NCBI GenBank assembly: GCA_030622775.1
Contig: JAUXFS010000015.1
Location: forward strand, 1-11,189
Length of the DNA: 11,189 nt
Reading direction: 5' to 3'
Origin: Rhodospirillales bacterium
GTDB taxonomy: Bacteria > Pseudomonadota > Alphaproteobacteria > Rhodospirillales > Defluviicoccaceae
Part shown: positions 1 to 6,143 of the stretch, piece after piece
Position numbering within the stretch: the first letter of the stretch is position 1
Layout: every line of letters begins with the position of its first letter
The notes under the pieces: model-generated
The model's database searches: none
Told to the model about the DNA's origin: nothing
The model's input: the letters and a program-made list of their open reading frames with translations, nothing else
Program-made: the position numbers and the translations under genes

Positions 1-81
1 ACCACCGAAATGGTCGCCTTCGAGTGGTTGGCGAGAGCCGGGACCCCGGAATTCAAGGAAATCAGTGCGCTGATCAAGTAG
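1..81 (+). CDS. 3' end of an unidentified gene (partial)
   Basis: An open frame enters from the left edge and ends at TAG 79-81, giving 26 C-terminal residues that finish in ...EFKEISALIK. The tail is amphipathic with mixed charge and holds no motif I can assign to a family. The frame is supported by tight spacing: the next gene starts 21 bases after this stop, behind its own Shine-Dalgarno, as expected inside an operon. The function cannot be named from this fragment; the sequence to the left of the window would settle it. Confidence 0.6.
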   Translation, partial: TTEMVAFEWLARAGTPEFKEISALIK

Positions 82-102
82 GCGGTCGGGGAGGACGGCG
101 AC

Positions 103-804
103 ATGTCAGGCAAACTCCCGCTGGTGCTGCTTCCGGGGCTCCTTTGCGACGCGGCGCTCTGGCAAGATCAGATCAAAAGCCTCTCCGATATCGCCGAGAC
201 GACCGTCGCCGATCTCGGCCGCGACGACCAACTCGGGCCCATGGCCCAACGGGTGTTGTCCGAGGCTCCCGAAAGCTTTGCGCTTGCCGGACTGTCGATG
301 GGCGGCTATGTGGCCCTGGAAATCGCCCGGCAGGCCCCGGACCGCATCGCCCGGCTGGCGCTTCTTGACACGTCGGCGAGAGCGGACGGCTACGAGCAGA
401 CCGCCCGCCGACAGGCGCTTATCGCCCTCGCGCGCGGGGGCGAGTTCAAAGGGGTCACACGGCGTCTGCTCCCGCAATTGATTCATCCCGACCGGCTGAA
501 CGATTCCCAACTCATAGAAACGGTCTTGGCGATGGCCGAGCGAGTGGGCCGGGAAGCCTTCCAGCGCCAGCAGCGGGTGATCATGAACCGACCGGACAGC
601 CGTCGCGACCTGGGCCTGATTCATTGCCCCACGCTGGTGCTGTGCGGCCGGCAGGACATCCTTACGCCTCTTGCCGTCAGTGAGGAAATGGCCGAAAAGA
701 TACCCCGCGCCTCGCTGGTGGTCATTGAAGACTGCGGTCACCTCGCGCCCCTGGAACGGCCGCAAGAGGTCAGCGCTGCCCTCCGCGATTGGCTTAGGAC
801 TTGA
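103..804 (+). CDS. Alpha/beta hydrolase-fold protein
   Basis: A 233-residue cytosolic protein of typical length for a small single-domain alpha/beta hydrolase. Near the N-terminus PGLLCDAALW (11-20) supplies the oxyanion-loop region. The nucleophile elbow is GLSMGG with Ser65, the acid is Asp185 in GRQDILTP, and the base is His213 in DCGHLAPLERP, so the catalytic triad looks complete. There is no signal peptide. The ATG at 103 follows a GGGGAGGA Shine-Dalgarno at about 88-95. The overall pattern resembles enol-lactone hydrolases and small esterases, but the substrate cannot be told from sequence. Only 15 bases separate it from the following hexapeptide-repeat gene, so the two are probably cotranscribed. 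A role in ester, lactone or thioester hydrolysis linked to acyl-CoA metabolism is inference from its neighbours. Confidence 0.9.
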   Translation: MSGKLPLVLLPGLLCDAALWQDQIKSLSDIAETTVADLGRDDQLGPMAQRVLSEAPESFALAGLSMGGYVALEIARQAPDRIARLALLDTSARADGYEQTARRQALIALARGGEFKGVTRRLLPQLIHPDRLNDSQLIETVLAMAERVGREAFQRQQRVIMNRPDSRRDLGLIHCPTLVLCGRQDILTPLAVSEEMAEKIPRASLVVIEDCGHLAPLERPQEVSAALRDWLRT

Positions 805-819
805 AAAAGGAGATCAATA

Positions 820-1368
820 ATGTCCTGTATCCTATTGTCACACAAGGGGATTGAGCCGCGTATCGCCGACAACGTATTCATTGCCCCGACCGCAACGGTG
901 ATCGGCGACGTCGAGATCGGAACGGACACCAACATCTGGTTCGGTTGCGTCCTTCGTGGTGACGTAAACGAGATCCGCATCGGCGAACGCACCAACATCC
1001 AGGACGGCACCATCGTCCACGTCTCCAGGGAGACGTACGGAACCTATATCGGTTCGGACATCACTATCGGGCACATGGCGCTGATTCATGCCTGCACCCT
1101 GGAGGACGGCTGTTTCATCGGCATGCAGGCGACGATCATGGACGGCTGCGTGGTGGAAAGCGGCGCCATGGTCGCCGCCGGCGCCCTGGTCACCCCCGGT
1201 AAGCGGGTGGGCCGGCGCCAGTTGTGGGCCGGTCGGCCGGCCAGACCGGTGCGCGAATTGAGCGAGACCGACCGCGCGGACATGGCGGCAACGGCGCCGC
1301 ACTACGTCAACTTGGCCCGGGAGTATGTCGAGGCCGGCCACAGCCTGGTCCGCAAGGCCCATGGCTAG
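820..1368 (+). CDS. Gamma-carbonic anhydrase-like hexapeptide-repeat (left-handed beta-helix) protein
   Basis: A 182-residue protein made mostly of isoleucine/valine-rich hexapeptide turns (about residues 10-130), followed by an alpha-helical tail that is usual in this family. The three histidines that bind metal in gamma-carbonic anhydrases are present: His67 (GTIVHVS), His85 and His90 (IGHMALIHAC). The RGD (46-48) and NIQD (59-62) motifs of the trimer interface and active site are also there. Members of this family include carbonic anhydrases, the ferripyochelin-binding-protein group, and PaaY, a thioesterase of phenylacetate catabolism; sequence alone does not separate these activities. 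Start choice is firm: AAAAAGGAG lies just upstream of ATG 820. The stop overlaps the meaB start, which points to translational coupling. Confidence 0.92.
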   Translation: MSCILLSHKGIEPRIADNVFIAPTATVIGDVEIGTDTNIWFGCVLRGDVNEIRIGERTNIQDGTIVHVSRETYGTYIGSDITIGHMALIHACTLEDGCFIGMQATIMDGCVVESGAMVAAGALVTPGKRVGRRQLWAGRPARPVRELSETDRADMAATAPHYVNLAREYVEAGHSLVRKAHG

Positions 1369-2374
1369 TACCGACCTTCACAATTCCGTTGCCGCATCCG
1401 ATCGGGGAGCGGCGGCCGGGGGGCTAATCGCCGAGGTTCTGGAAGGACGCCGCAAAAGTATTGCCCGGATGATGTCGCTCGCCGAGTCGACGGGGGAGGC
1501 CGGCCGCGAGGCGCTCGCCCAGATCCATCGCCACACCGGGCGCGCCCATATCATCGGCCTCACCGGCGTGCCCGGGAGCGGCAAGTCGACCATGGTTCGC
1601 GCATTGGCTCAGAAATTCCGTACCTCCGGCCGCAAGGTCGGCATTGTCGCCGTCGACCCCTCCAGCCCGTTCACCGGCGGCGCCATCCTCGGGGATCGGA
1701 TCCGGATGACCGAACTGTCCGGCGATCCGGGCGTTTTCATCCGAAGCATGGGGACGCGCGGCGCGCTCGGCGGCCTTGCCCACTCCACGCTCGACGTCGC
1801 CGACGTTCTCGACGCCGCCGGCTACGAATTGGTGCTCATCGAGACGGTCGGCGTCGGTCAGGACGAGGTCGATATCGTTCAGGCCGCGCACACGGTGGTG
1901 GTGGTCTCCGCCCCTGGTTTGGGCGACGAGATTCAGGCGATCAAGGCCGGCGTCCTGGAGATCGCCGACATTCACGTGGTCAGCAAGTGCGATCGTCCCG
2001 ACGCCACCCAGACCGTGGCCAATCTCCGAGGCATGCTGGCGCTTGGCGCGGCCGCGATGGGAGAAAGATCGACGTGGATGGTGCCGGTCCTGCGCAGCAG
2101 CGCGCAGAACCGGGAAGGTATCGACGCGTTGATCTCCACCATCGACGCCCACCGCGCCCACCTCGACGACAGCGGAGAGATCGAGAATCGGCGCCGCGAG
2201 ATCGTCGAAATGCGCATCCTGAAGGCCGCCGAGGATATCGTTCGCGATCGCTTGCTCGGGCACGGTCGCAACGAACTCGACCAGGTGCTCCGCCGCGCGA
2301 TGTCGCGGGATATCGATCCCTACGCGGCGGCCAAGATCCTGCTCGGGACAAGCACCGACCAGGACGGACTCTGA
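1361..2374 (+). CDS. meaB: MeaB/ArgK-family P-loop GTPase (mutase chaperone type)
   Basis: A 337-residue G3E-type GTPase, the usual length for MeaB. Family members protect and load B12-dependent acyl-CoA mutases such as methylmalonyl-CoA mutase. Visible motifs are the Walker A GVPGSGKST (69-77), VDPSSPF with Asp99, GAILGDRIRM (107-116), the switch II ETVGVGQ (161-167), and the C-terminal helical dimerisation arm (about 275-330). The base-recognition motif, normally NKxD, reads SKCD here (208-211). I chose ATG 1361, which overlaps the upstream stop in ATGGCTAG; an in-frame ATG at 1325 would add 12 residues but lies deep inside the previous gene. The Shine-Dalgarno is weak (AAGG 1354-1357), consistent with translational coupling. 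No mutase gene lies in the window, so the client protein is unknown. Confidence 0.9.
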   Translation: MASTDLHNSVAASDRGAAAGGLIAEVLEGRRKSIARMMSLAESTGEAGREALAQIHRHTGRAHIIGLTGVPGSGKSTMVRALAQKFRTSGRKVGIVAVDPSSPFTGGAILGDRIRMTELSGDPGVFIRSMGTRGALGGLAHSTLDVADVLDAAGYELVLIETVGVGQDEVDIVQAAHTVVVVSAPGLGDEIQAIKAGVLEIADIHVVSKCDRPDATQTVANLRGMLALGAAAMGERSTWMVPVLRSSAQNREGIDALISTIDAHRAHLDDSGEIENRRREIVEMRILKAAEDIVRDRLLGHGRNELDQVLRRAMSRDIDPYAAAKILLGTSTDQDGL

Positions 2375-2379
2375 GAGCA

Positions 2380-2424
2380 AGAAAAAACCGGCGGTCAGGC
2401 CGCTAGGGCATGACCGCCGGTTCG
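2380..2424 (-). terminator. Intrinsic terminator of phaC between convergent genes
   Basis: A perfect 12-base inverted repeat, AACCGGCGGTCA (2386-2397) and TGACCGCCGGTT (2411-2422), encloses a 13-base loop. Read on the minus strand, the stem is followed by a run of six T (complement of A 2382-2387, the last two being part of the stem), the classic rho-independent layout, starting about 20 bases after the phaC stop. On the plus strand no T run follows, so the same hairpin would end meaB transcription less efficiently, if at all. Confidence 0.85.
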
Positions 2425-2442
2425 GAACGGAAAGTCGACCGA

Positions 2443-4245
2443 TTAGATTCTTATCGACGCATAGGGCCCCGGCGCGTCGGCGATCGGCTTGATTTTGCCG
2501 CCACCCGGCTCACGGGCCGGAACCTGTGCCTTCCCGGACTGCTTCTTGGCCCACGCATCCCAGTCCGGCCACCACGAGCCGTCCTTCTGCTTCGCGTGCG
2601 CGAGCCATTCCTCGGGATCCGCCGGCGGCTTCTTGTCGGTGAACCAGTAGCAGTACTTGTTGGATGCAGGCGGGTTGATGACCCCGGCGATGTGCCCGGA
2701 CGCCGCCAGGGTGAAGTGGATCGGTCCGGTGAAAAGCTGGGTTCCCATGTAGGTCGACTTCCAAGGGGCGATGTGGTCCTCGCGGGCCGCCAGGAAGTAT
2801 GTGGGGACCTTGACCTTGCCGAGGTCGATCGGCTCGTCCGCAAGGGTGATGACGCCCGGCTTCACCAGGTTGTTTTCCAGGTAGAAGTTGCGCAGGTAGA
2901 AGCTGTGCATGGCATACGGCATACGGGTCGAATCCGAGTTCCAGTACAACAGGTCGAACGGGAACGGATCGTTGCCGAGCAGATAGTTGTTGACGACGAA
3001 CGACCAGATCAGATCGTTCTCGCGGAGCATGTTGAAGGTGGTAGCCATCTCGGAGCCTTCGAGATACCCGCGTTCGGCCATCTTCCCTTCGAGGAAGGAA
3101 ATGGTGGCCTCGTCGATGAACACCCCGAGCTCTCCCGGCTCCGAGAAGTCCAGCATCGTGGTGAGGAACGTACCGCTCTTGATCCGGTCGTCGCCCTTGG
3201 CCGCCGCGTAGGCGATGGTCGCCGCCAGCAATGTGCCGCCGATGCAGTAGCCGACGGCGTTGATTTCCTTTTCGCCGGTCGCCTGCTCGACGATGTCCAC
3301 GGCCTTCATTGTGCCGTCGACGACGTAATCCTCGAACGACTTCTGGGCGAGCGTCTCGTCAGGATTGACCCAGGAGATCATGAACACCGTGTGGCCCTGA
3401 TCGACGGCCCACTTCACCCACGAGTTCTTCGCGCGCAGGTCGACGATATAGAATTTGTTGATCCAGGCCGGCACGAACAGAAGCGGCCGCTTGACGACCG
3501 TATCGGTGGCCGGCGTGTACTGGATCAGCTCCATCATCTCGTTGCGGAAAATGACCTTGCCCGGGGTGGTGGCGATGTTCTCGCCGATCACGAAGGCGCT
3601 GTAGTCGGTCTGGCTGATCCTGAGGCTCCCCTTGCCGCGCTCGAGGTCGATCAGGATGTTCTTGAGACCGTTGATCAGGTTCTCGCCCCGGCTCTCGATG
3701 GTCTGCCGGATCACTTCCGGGTTGGTCATCGCGAAATTGGTGGGGGAGAGCGCGCTCATGAACTGCCGGGTGTAGAACTCCACCTTCTCCTTGGTCTTGG
3801 CGTCGAGCCCATCGGTGTCGTGGACCGACTGCTCGATCCAGCGCGACGTCAGAAGATACGACTGCTTGATGTAGTTGAAGACCTCGTTGTCTTCCCAGGC
3901 CTCGTCCTTGAACCGCCTGTCGTCCCGGTTCGGCTTGACCAGCGATTCGGTCTCCTGACCCATCATACGGCTCGCGGTGTTCTGCCACAGCGCCATGTGA
4001 TCCTGCCACAAGGACATCTGCGCCTGCACCATCTTGCCGGGGTCGGCCATCATTTGCGAGAACAGCTCGAAGAACGTATTCCCGATGTTCAGGGGGTCGG
4101 AGGGCGCGGCCTGGCTTGGATCAGCGCAATTCTTGCTCAGCCAGTCGGTGAGTATCCGCTGACTGCGTTCGGCAATTTCAGCCATCGATTTCGAAAGTTC
4201 AGCGGGGTCAGGCATCTGTAGTTCCGTGCCTTGTTGATCGGCCAT
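2443..4245 (-). CDS. phaC: Class I poly(3-hydroxyalkanoate) synthase PhaC
   Basis: The 600-residue product polymerises (R)-3-hydroxyacyl-CoA into PHA on the surface of storage granules. Length and layout match class I synthases: an N-terminal domain of about 200 residues with a PHA-synthase N signature, then an alpha/beta-hydrolase catalytic domain. The lipase-like box GYCIGG carries the nucleophile Cys334; Asp490 (AAREDHIAPW) and His518 (ASGHIAGVINPP) complete the triad, equivalent to Cys319, Asp480 and His508 of Cupriavidus necator. The tail is rich in Trp, as in the family (GSWWPDWDAW, 556-565). The start at 4245 is backed by AAGGA 7 bases upstream. It is transcribed alone, convergent with meaB and divergent from the lipoprotein gene; no phaA, phaB or phasin gene is in the window. 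Substrate chain length is inferred as short from class membership. Confidence 0.97.
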   Translation of the reverse strand: MADQQGTELQMPDPAELSKSMAEIAERSQRILTDWLSKNCADPSQAAPSDPLNIGNTFFELFSQMMADPGKMVQAQMSLWQDHMALWQNTASRMMGQETESLVKPNRDDRRFKDEAWEDNEVFNYIKQSYLLTSRWIEQSVHDTDGLDAKTKEKVEFYTRQFMSALSPTNFAMTNPEVIRQTIESRGENLINGLKNILIDLERGKGSLRISQTDYSAFVIGENIATTPGKVIFRNEMMELIQYTPATDTVVKRPLLFVPAWINKFYIVDLRAKNSWVKWAVDQGHTVFMISWVNPDETLAQKSFEDYVVDGTMKAVDIVEQATGEKEINAVGYCIGGTLLAATIAYAAAKGDDRIKSGTFLTTMLDFSEPGELGVFIDEATISFLEGKMAERGYLEGSEMATTFNMLRENDLIWSFVVNNYLLGNDPFPFDLLYWNSDSTRMPYAMHSFYLRNFYLENNLVKPGVITLADEPIDLGKVKVPTYFLAAREDHIAPWKSTYMGTQLFTGPIHFTLAASGHIAGVINPPASNKYCYWFTDKKPPADPEEWLAHAKQKDGSWWPDWDAWAKKQSGKAQVPAREPGGGKIKPIADAPGPYASIRI

Positions 4246-4263
4246 GACTCAATCCTTTATAAT
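4234..4263 (+). promoter_or_regulatory. Possible plus-strand promoter reading toward the OmpA-like gene
   Basis: A perfect TATAAT (4258-4263) is preceded by TTGATC (4234-4239) at an 18-base spacing. If used, it would overlap the phaC start codon and give the lipoprotein gene a leader of roughly 185 bases. The -35 match is only 4 of 6 and nothing else favours it, so it is tentative. Confidence 0.3.
4252..4258 (-). promoter_or_regulatory. Ribosome binding site of phaC
   Basis: AAAGGAT on the minus strand, with AAGGA 7 bases before the ATG at 4245. It supports this start over the internal in-frame methionines at residues 11 and 21. Confidence 0.65.
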
Positions 4264-4378
4264 CCCTTAGAGCTAAATGCCGGATTTGCGGGAGGCAGTG
4301 CCCTGCACCGGCGAGCTTGCGAGCATGAAACGAGAGGGCGGACGCGTTCGTCCATCGGCGGTGTTTATAACCCCTTAA
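4256..4378. repeat. 15-base direct repeat pair in the phaC/lipoprotein intergenic region
   Basis: TTTATAATCCCTTAG (4256-4270) and TTTATAACCCCTTAA (4364-4378) agree at 13 of 15 bases and lie 108 bases apart in the same orientation. The AT-rich half of the distal copy coincides with the predicted phaC -10, and the proximal copy ends at the phaC ribosome binding site. The pair could be a binding site for a regulator, tandem promoters, or chance. Confidence 0.6.
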
Positions 4379-4392
4379 CTACCTTCGGGCAA
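4364..4392 (-). promoter_or_regulatory. phaC: Predicted sigma-70-type promoter of phaC
   Basis: On the minus strand TTGCCC (4387-4392) and TATAAA (4364-4369) are separated by exactly 17 bases, matching 4 of 6 and 5 of 6 consensus positions. This would start transcription near 4357 and give a leader of about 110 bases before phaC. The leader contains the short inverted repeat GGACG/CGTCC (4340-4353) and a TGC-rich dyad (4294-4306). The -10 element lies within a 15-base sequence that is repeated closer to phaC. It is a prediction from pattern only. Confidence 0.5.
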
Positions 4393-4436
4393 TGTTGAAG
4401 TCGCGAGCCCTGCCTGTAGGAATTGGGTCCACAACG

Positions 4437-4443
4437 AAGGAGG
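4437..4443 (+). promoter_or_regulatory. Ribosome binding site deciding the lipoprotein start
   Basis: AAGGAGG lies 11 bases before ATG 4455. The earlier in-frame ATG at 4392 has no such element and would put 21 extra residues ahead of a normal lipoprotein signal peptide, so 4455 is preferred. Confidence 0.75.
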
Positions 4444-4454
4444 CAAGGGAAGCC

Positions 4455-6023
4455 ATGCACGGTGATATCCGAGAGGGGCGCAAGTGCACGAACCTGGCCA
4501 CCGCGCTTCTGCTCGGGGCTTTCCTCGCGGCCGCGAGCGGCTGCTCTTCGACCGTCGACGAGGCCGATCAGGCAGCGGGTCCCGGGGGGGACGCGTCGTC
4601 GGAACGGACTCCTGGCGCCACCGAGCCGTTTCCCGTTCTCGGGAGCGTGCCGGAGTCACCGACAACCAGCACCCCCGAGCAACGTCGGGAACTGGCCGAA
4701 GGCCTGGTCTCCGATCGCGCGCGGGGCGGGTACTCCGACGAGGCGACGGCTTTCCAGGGTGAGCCGGCGGCGCCGCTCCAGCCTCCCGAACAGCTGGTTA
4801 CCGAAGCGGAAACCCCTTCATCGCTTTCGTCGCAGATGAGCGCCGTCACGCCGCCGTTTTCGGGACCGCCCGAGGCCTCGGCGACGCCCGGCCCTTCGCC
4901 GATCGCGCTAATCGTGCCGACCCCGCAATCGCCACCCACGGCGCCACCCACGGCGCCACCCACGACACCGACCAAGGCGCCATCCACGTCGCCGCCGGTT
5001 CCGGCAGGCATCGCGGCGGCCATGGGGACACCCGCGGCGCCGGAAAGAATGGCCGCCCAAGCCGTGACGCCGCCGTTCTCGGGCTCGACGAGTCCGCCAC
5101 CACAGCCCTTCCCGCCACCGGTGGCGGAAGCCCCGGCGGAGGCGACCGCCCCGGTCGCCGCGCCTCCGGGAGGAGGGATGGAGAGGGCGATCGAACCGGG
5201 TTTCCTGGGGCCGACCAGCACCCCGCCAACGCCTCTCGCTCCGCTCCCGGCAACCTCGGCCCCGGCAACCTCGGCCCCGGCGACGTCGACCCCGGCAACG
5301 TCCACCCCGGCGGTATCCGCGCCGCCGCCTTCGGTCGCCGCCGTTTCCGAGCCATTTGTCCCGCCACCCCCGGCCACCGCGAGCCCTTCGTCCTCGCGGG
5401 CAGGTCCCGTCGGGGTTGAGAAGACCTACCAGGCGCGCCTCCAGGAATCTGTGCCTATGGGTGGGACGCCTGTATTGCCGCCGACAATCTCGCCGCCGGC
5501 CGATCCCGACAAGCCCCTGGTCACGGTCGTGGTCTCGTCCGATGGCGTCGAGAGTTACAAGGACCGTCCGGTATTCCTGCCGGAGCTGTCCCCGGAACCG
5601 ACCCGATTCGACAGATTCCCGTCTCCGGGGGGAGACGAGCCGATGGTGGCGGCGACAACGGGCAACGGCTCGGTAAAGGTGGCGACAATCCTGTTCGAAG
5701 ATGGCTCCGCACGGGTCGGCAGCCGGGAATTGGGCATTCTGCGCAAGGTGTCGACGCTTCATCGACAGCGCGGCGGGACCATCCGGGTGGTTGGCCATGC
5801 CAGCAGCCGGACGCGGAACATGGATAAGGGCCGTCACAGGTCGGTGAATTACGGGATTTCGGTGGAACGGGCGAGCGCGGTGGCGCGCGAACTGGCGAAG
5901 CTCGGCGTTCCGAACGAGATGATCGTCGTCTCCGCCCTGGCCGACGAGCAGCCGGTTTACTACGAAGTAATGCCGTCAGGAGAAGCCGGCAACCGGCGAG
6001 CCGAAATCTATATCGACTATTGA
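4455..6023 (+). CDS. Pro/Thr/Ser-rich lipoprotein with C-terminal OmpA-like domain
   Basis: A 522-residue envelope protein. Residues 1-30 form a lipoprotein signal: basic n-region, hydrophobic ATALLLGAFLAAASG, then Cys30. Ser follows the Cys, so outer-membrane sorting is expected under the Lol +2 rule. Residues about 55-350 are low complexity, rich in Pro, Ala, Thr and Ser, probably an extended periplasmic spacer; it includes tandem repeats and two copies of VTPPFSG (131-137, 204-210). Residues 407-522 are an OmpA-like domain with the helix Arg472 (VERASAV) and the closing NRRAEIYI motif. The Asp that normally sits two residues after GH and contacts diaminopimelate in peptidoglycan is Ser450 (GHASSRT), with a longer loop after it, so peptidoglycan binding is uncertain. 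I recall similar proteins in Rhodospirillales. Likely role: tethering or sensing at the cell wall. It stands alone between two intergenic regions. Confidence 0.85.
   Translation: MHGDIREGRKCTNLATALLLGAFLAAASGCSSTVDEADQAAGPGGDASSERTPGATEPFPVLGSVPESPTTSTPEQRRELAEGLVSDRARGGYSDEATAFQGEPAAPLQPPEQLVTEAETPSSLSSQMSAVTPPFSGPPEASATPGPSPIALIVPTPQSPPTAPPTAPPTTPTKAPSTSPPVPAGIAAAMGTPAAPERMAAQAVTPPFSGSTSPPPQPFPPPVAEAPAEATAPVAAPPGGGMERAIEPGFLGPTSTPPTPLAPLPATSAPATSAPATSTPATSTPAVSAPPPSVAAVSEPFVPPPPATASPSSSRAGPVGVEKTYQARLQESVPMGGTPVLPPTISPPADPDKPLVTVVVSSDGVESYKDRPVFLPELSPEPTRFDRFPSPGGDEPMVAATTGNGSVKVATILFEDGSARVGSRELGILRKVSTLHRQRGGTIRVVGHASSRTRNMDKGRHRSVNYGISVERASAVARELAKLGVPNEMIVVSALADEQPVYYEVMPSGEAGNRRAEIYIDY
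4931..4966 (+). repeat. Three 12-base tandem repeats inside the lipoprotein gene
   Basis: GCCACCCACGGC occurs twice in a row and a third time with one change (GCCACCCACGAC). The repeat is in frame and encodes PPTA/PPTT units of the Pro-rich spacer. Near-identical DNA suggests recent duplication by slippage. Confidence 0.85.
5247..5321 (+). repeat. Five imperfect 15-base tandem repeats inside the lipoprotein gene
   Basis: The unit CCGGCAACCTCGGCC (5247-5261) is repeated exactly at 5262-5276, then in diverging form to 5321. It encodes PATSA/PATST/PAVSA pentapeptides (residues 265-289). All units keep the reading frame, so loss or gain of units would only change the spacer length. Confidence 0.85.
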
Positions 6024-6051
6024 ACCGGTTTCCGCGATAGATAGCGCTGAG

Positions 6052-6071
6052 CGGAAGGTTCGACCCTTCCG
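6052..6071 (+). terminator. Weak hairpin after the lipoprotein gene
   Basis: CGGAAGG (6052-6058) pairs with CCTTCCG (6065-6071) over a 6-base loop, 29 bases after the stop at 6023. No T run follows, so it is not a standard intrinsic terminator; it could be a rho-dependent 3' end, an RNA-stabilising stem or chance. The rest of the 120-base gap shows no convincing promoter for the downstream gene. Confidence 0.25.
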
Positions 6072-6143
6072 GCGATAAATATGCCGCCGATATCGGAGCG
6101 GCGCGGGCGCGTTTGATGCGACCGGTTCTTTAGGTGAGTAGGT

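Noticed and set aside
1424..2380. 318-codon minus-strand open frame opposite meaB
   Set aside because: It overlaps a gene with all MeaB family motifs and has no recognisable domain of its own.
2410..4221. 603-codon plus-strand open frame opposite phaC
   Set aside because: It is the antisense shadow of phaC, which has a full catalytic triad and family-length match. The antisense product is Val/Arg/Asp/His-rich with no recognisable motif, and GC-rich third positions commonly keep such frames open.
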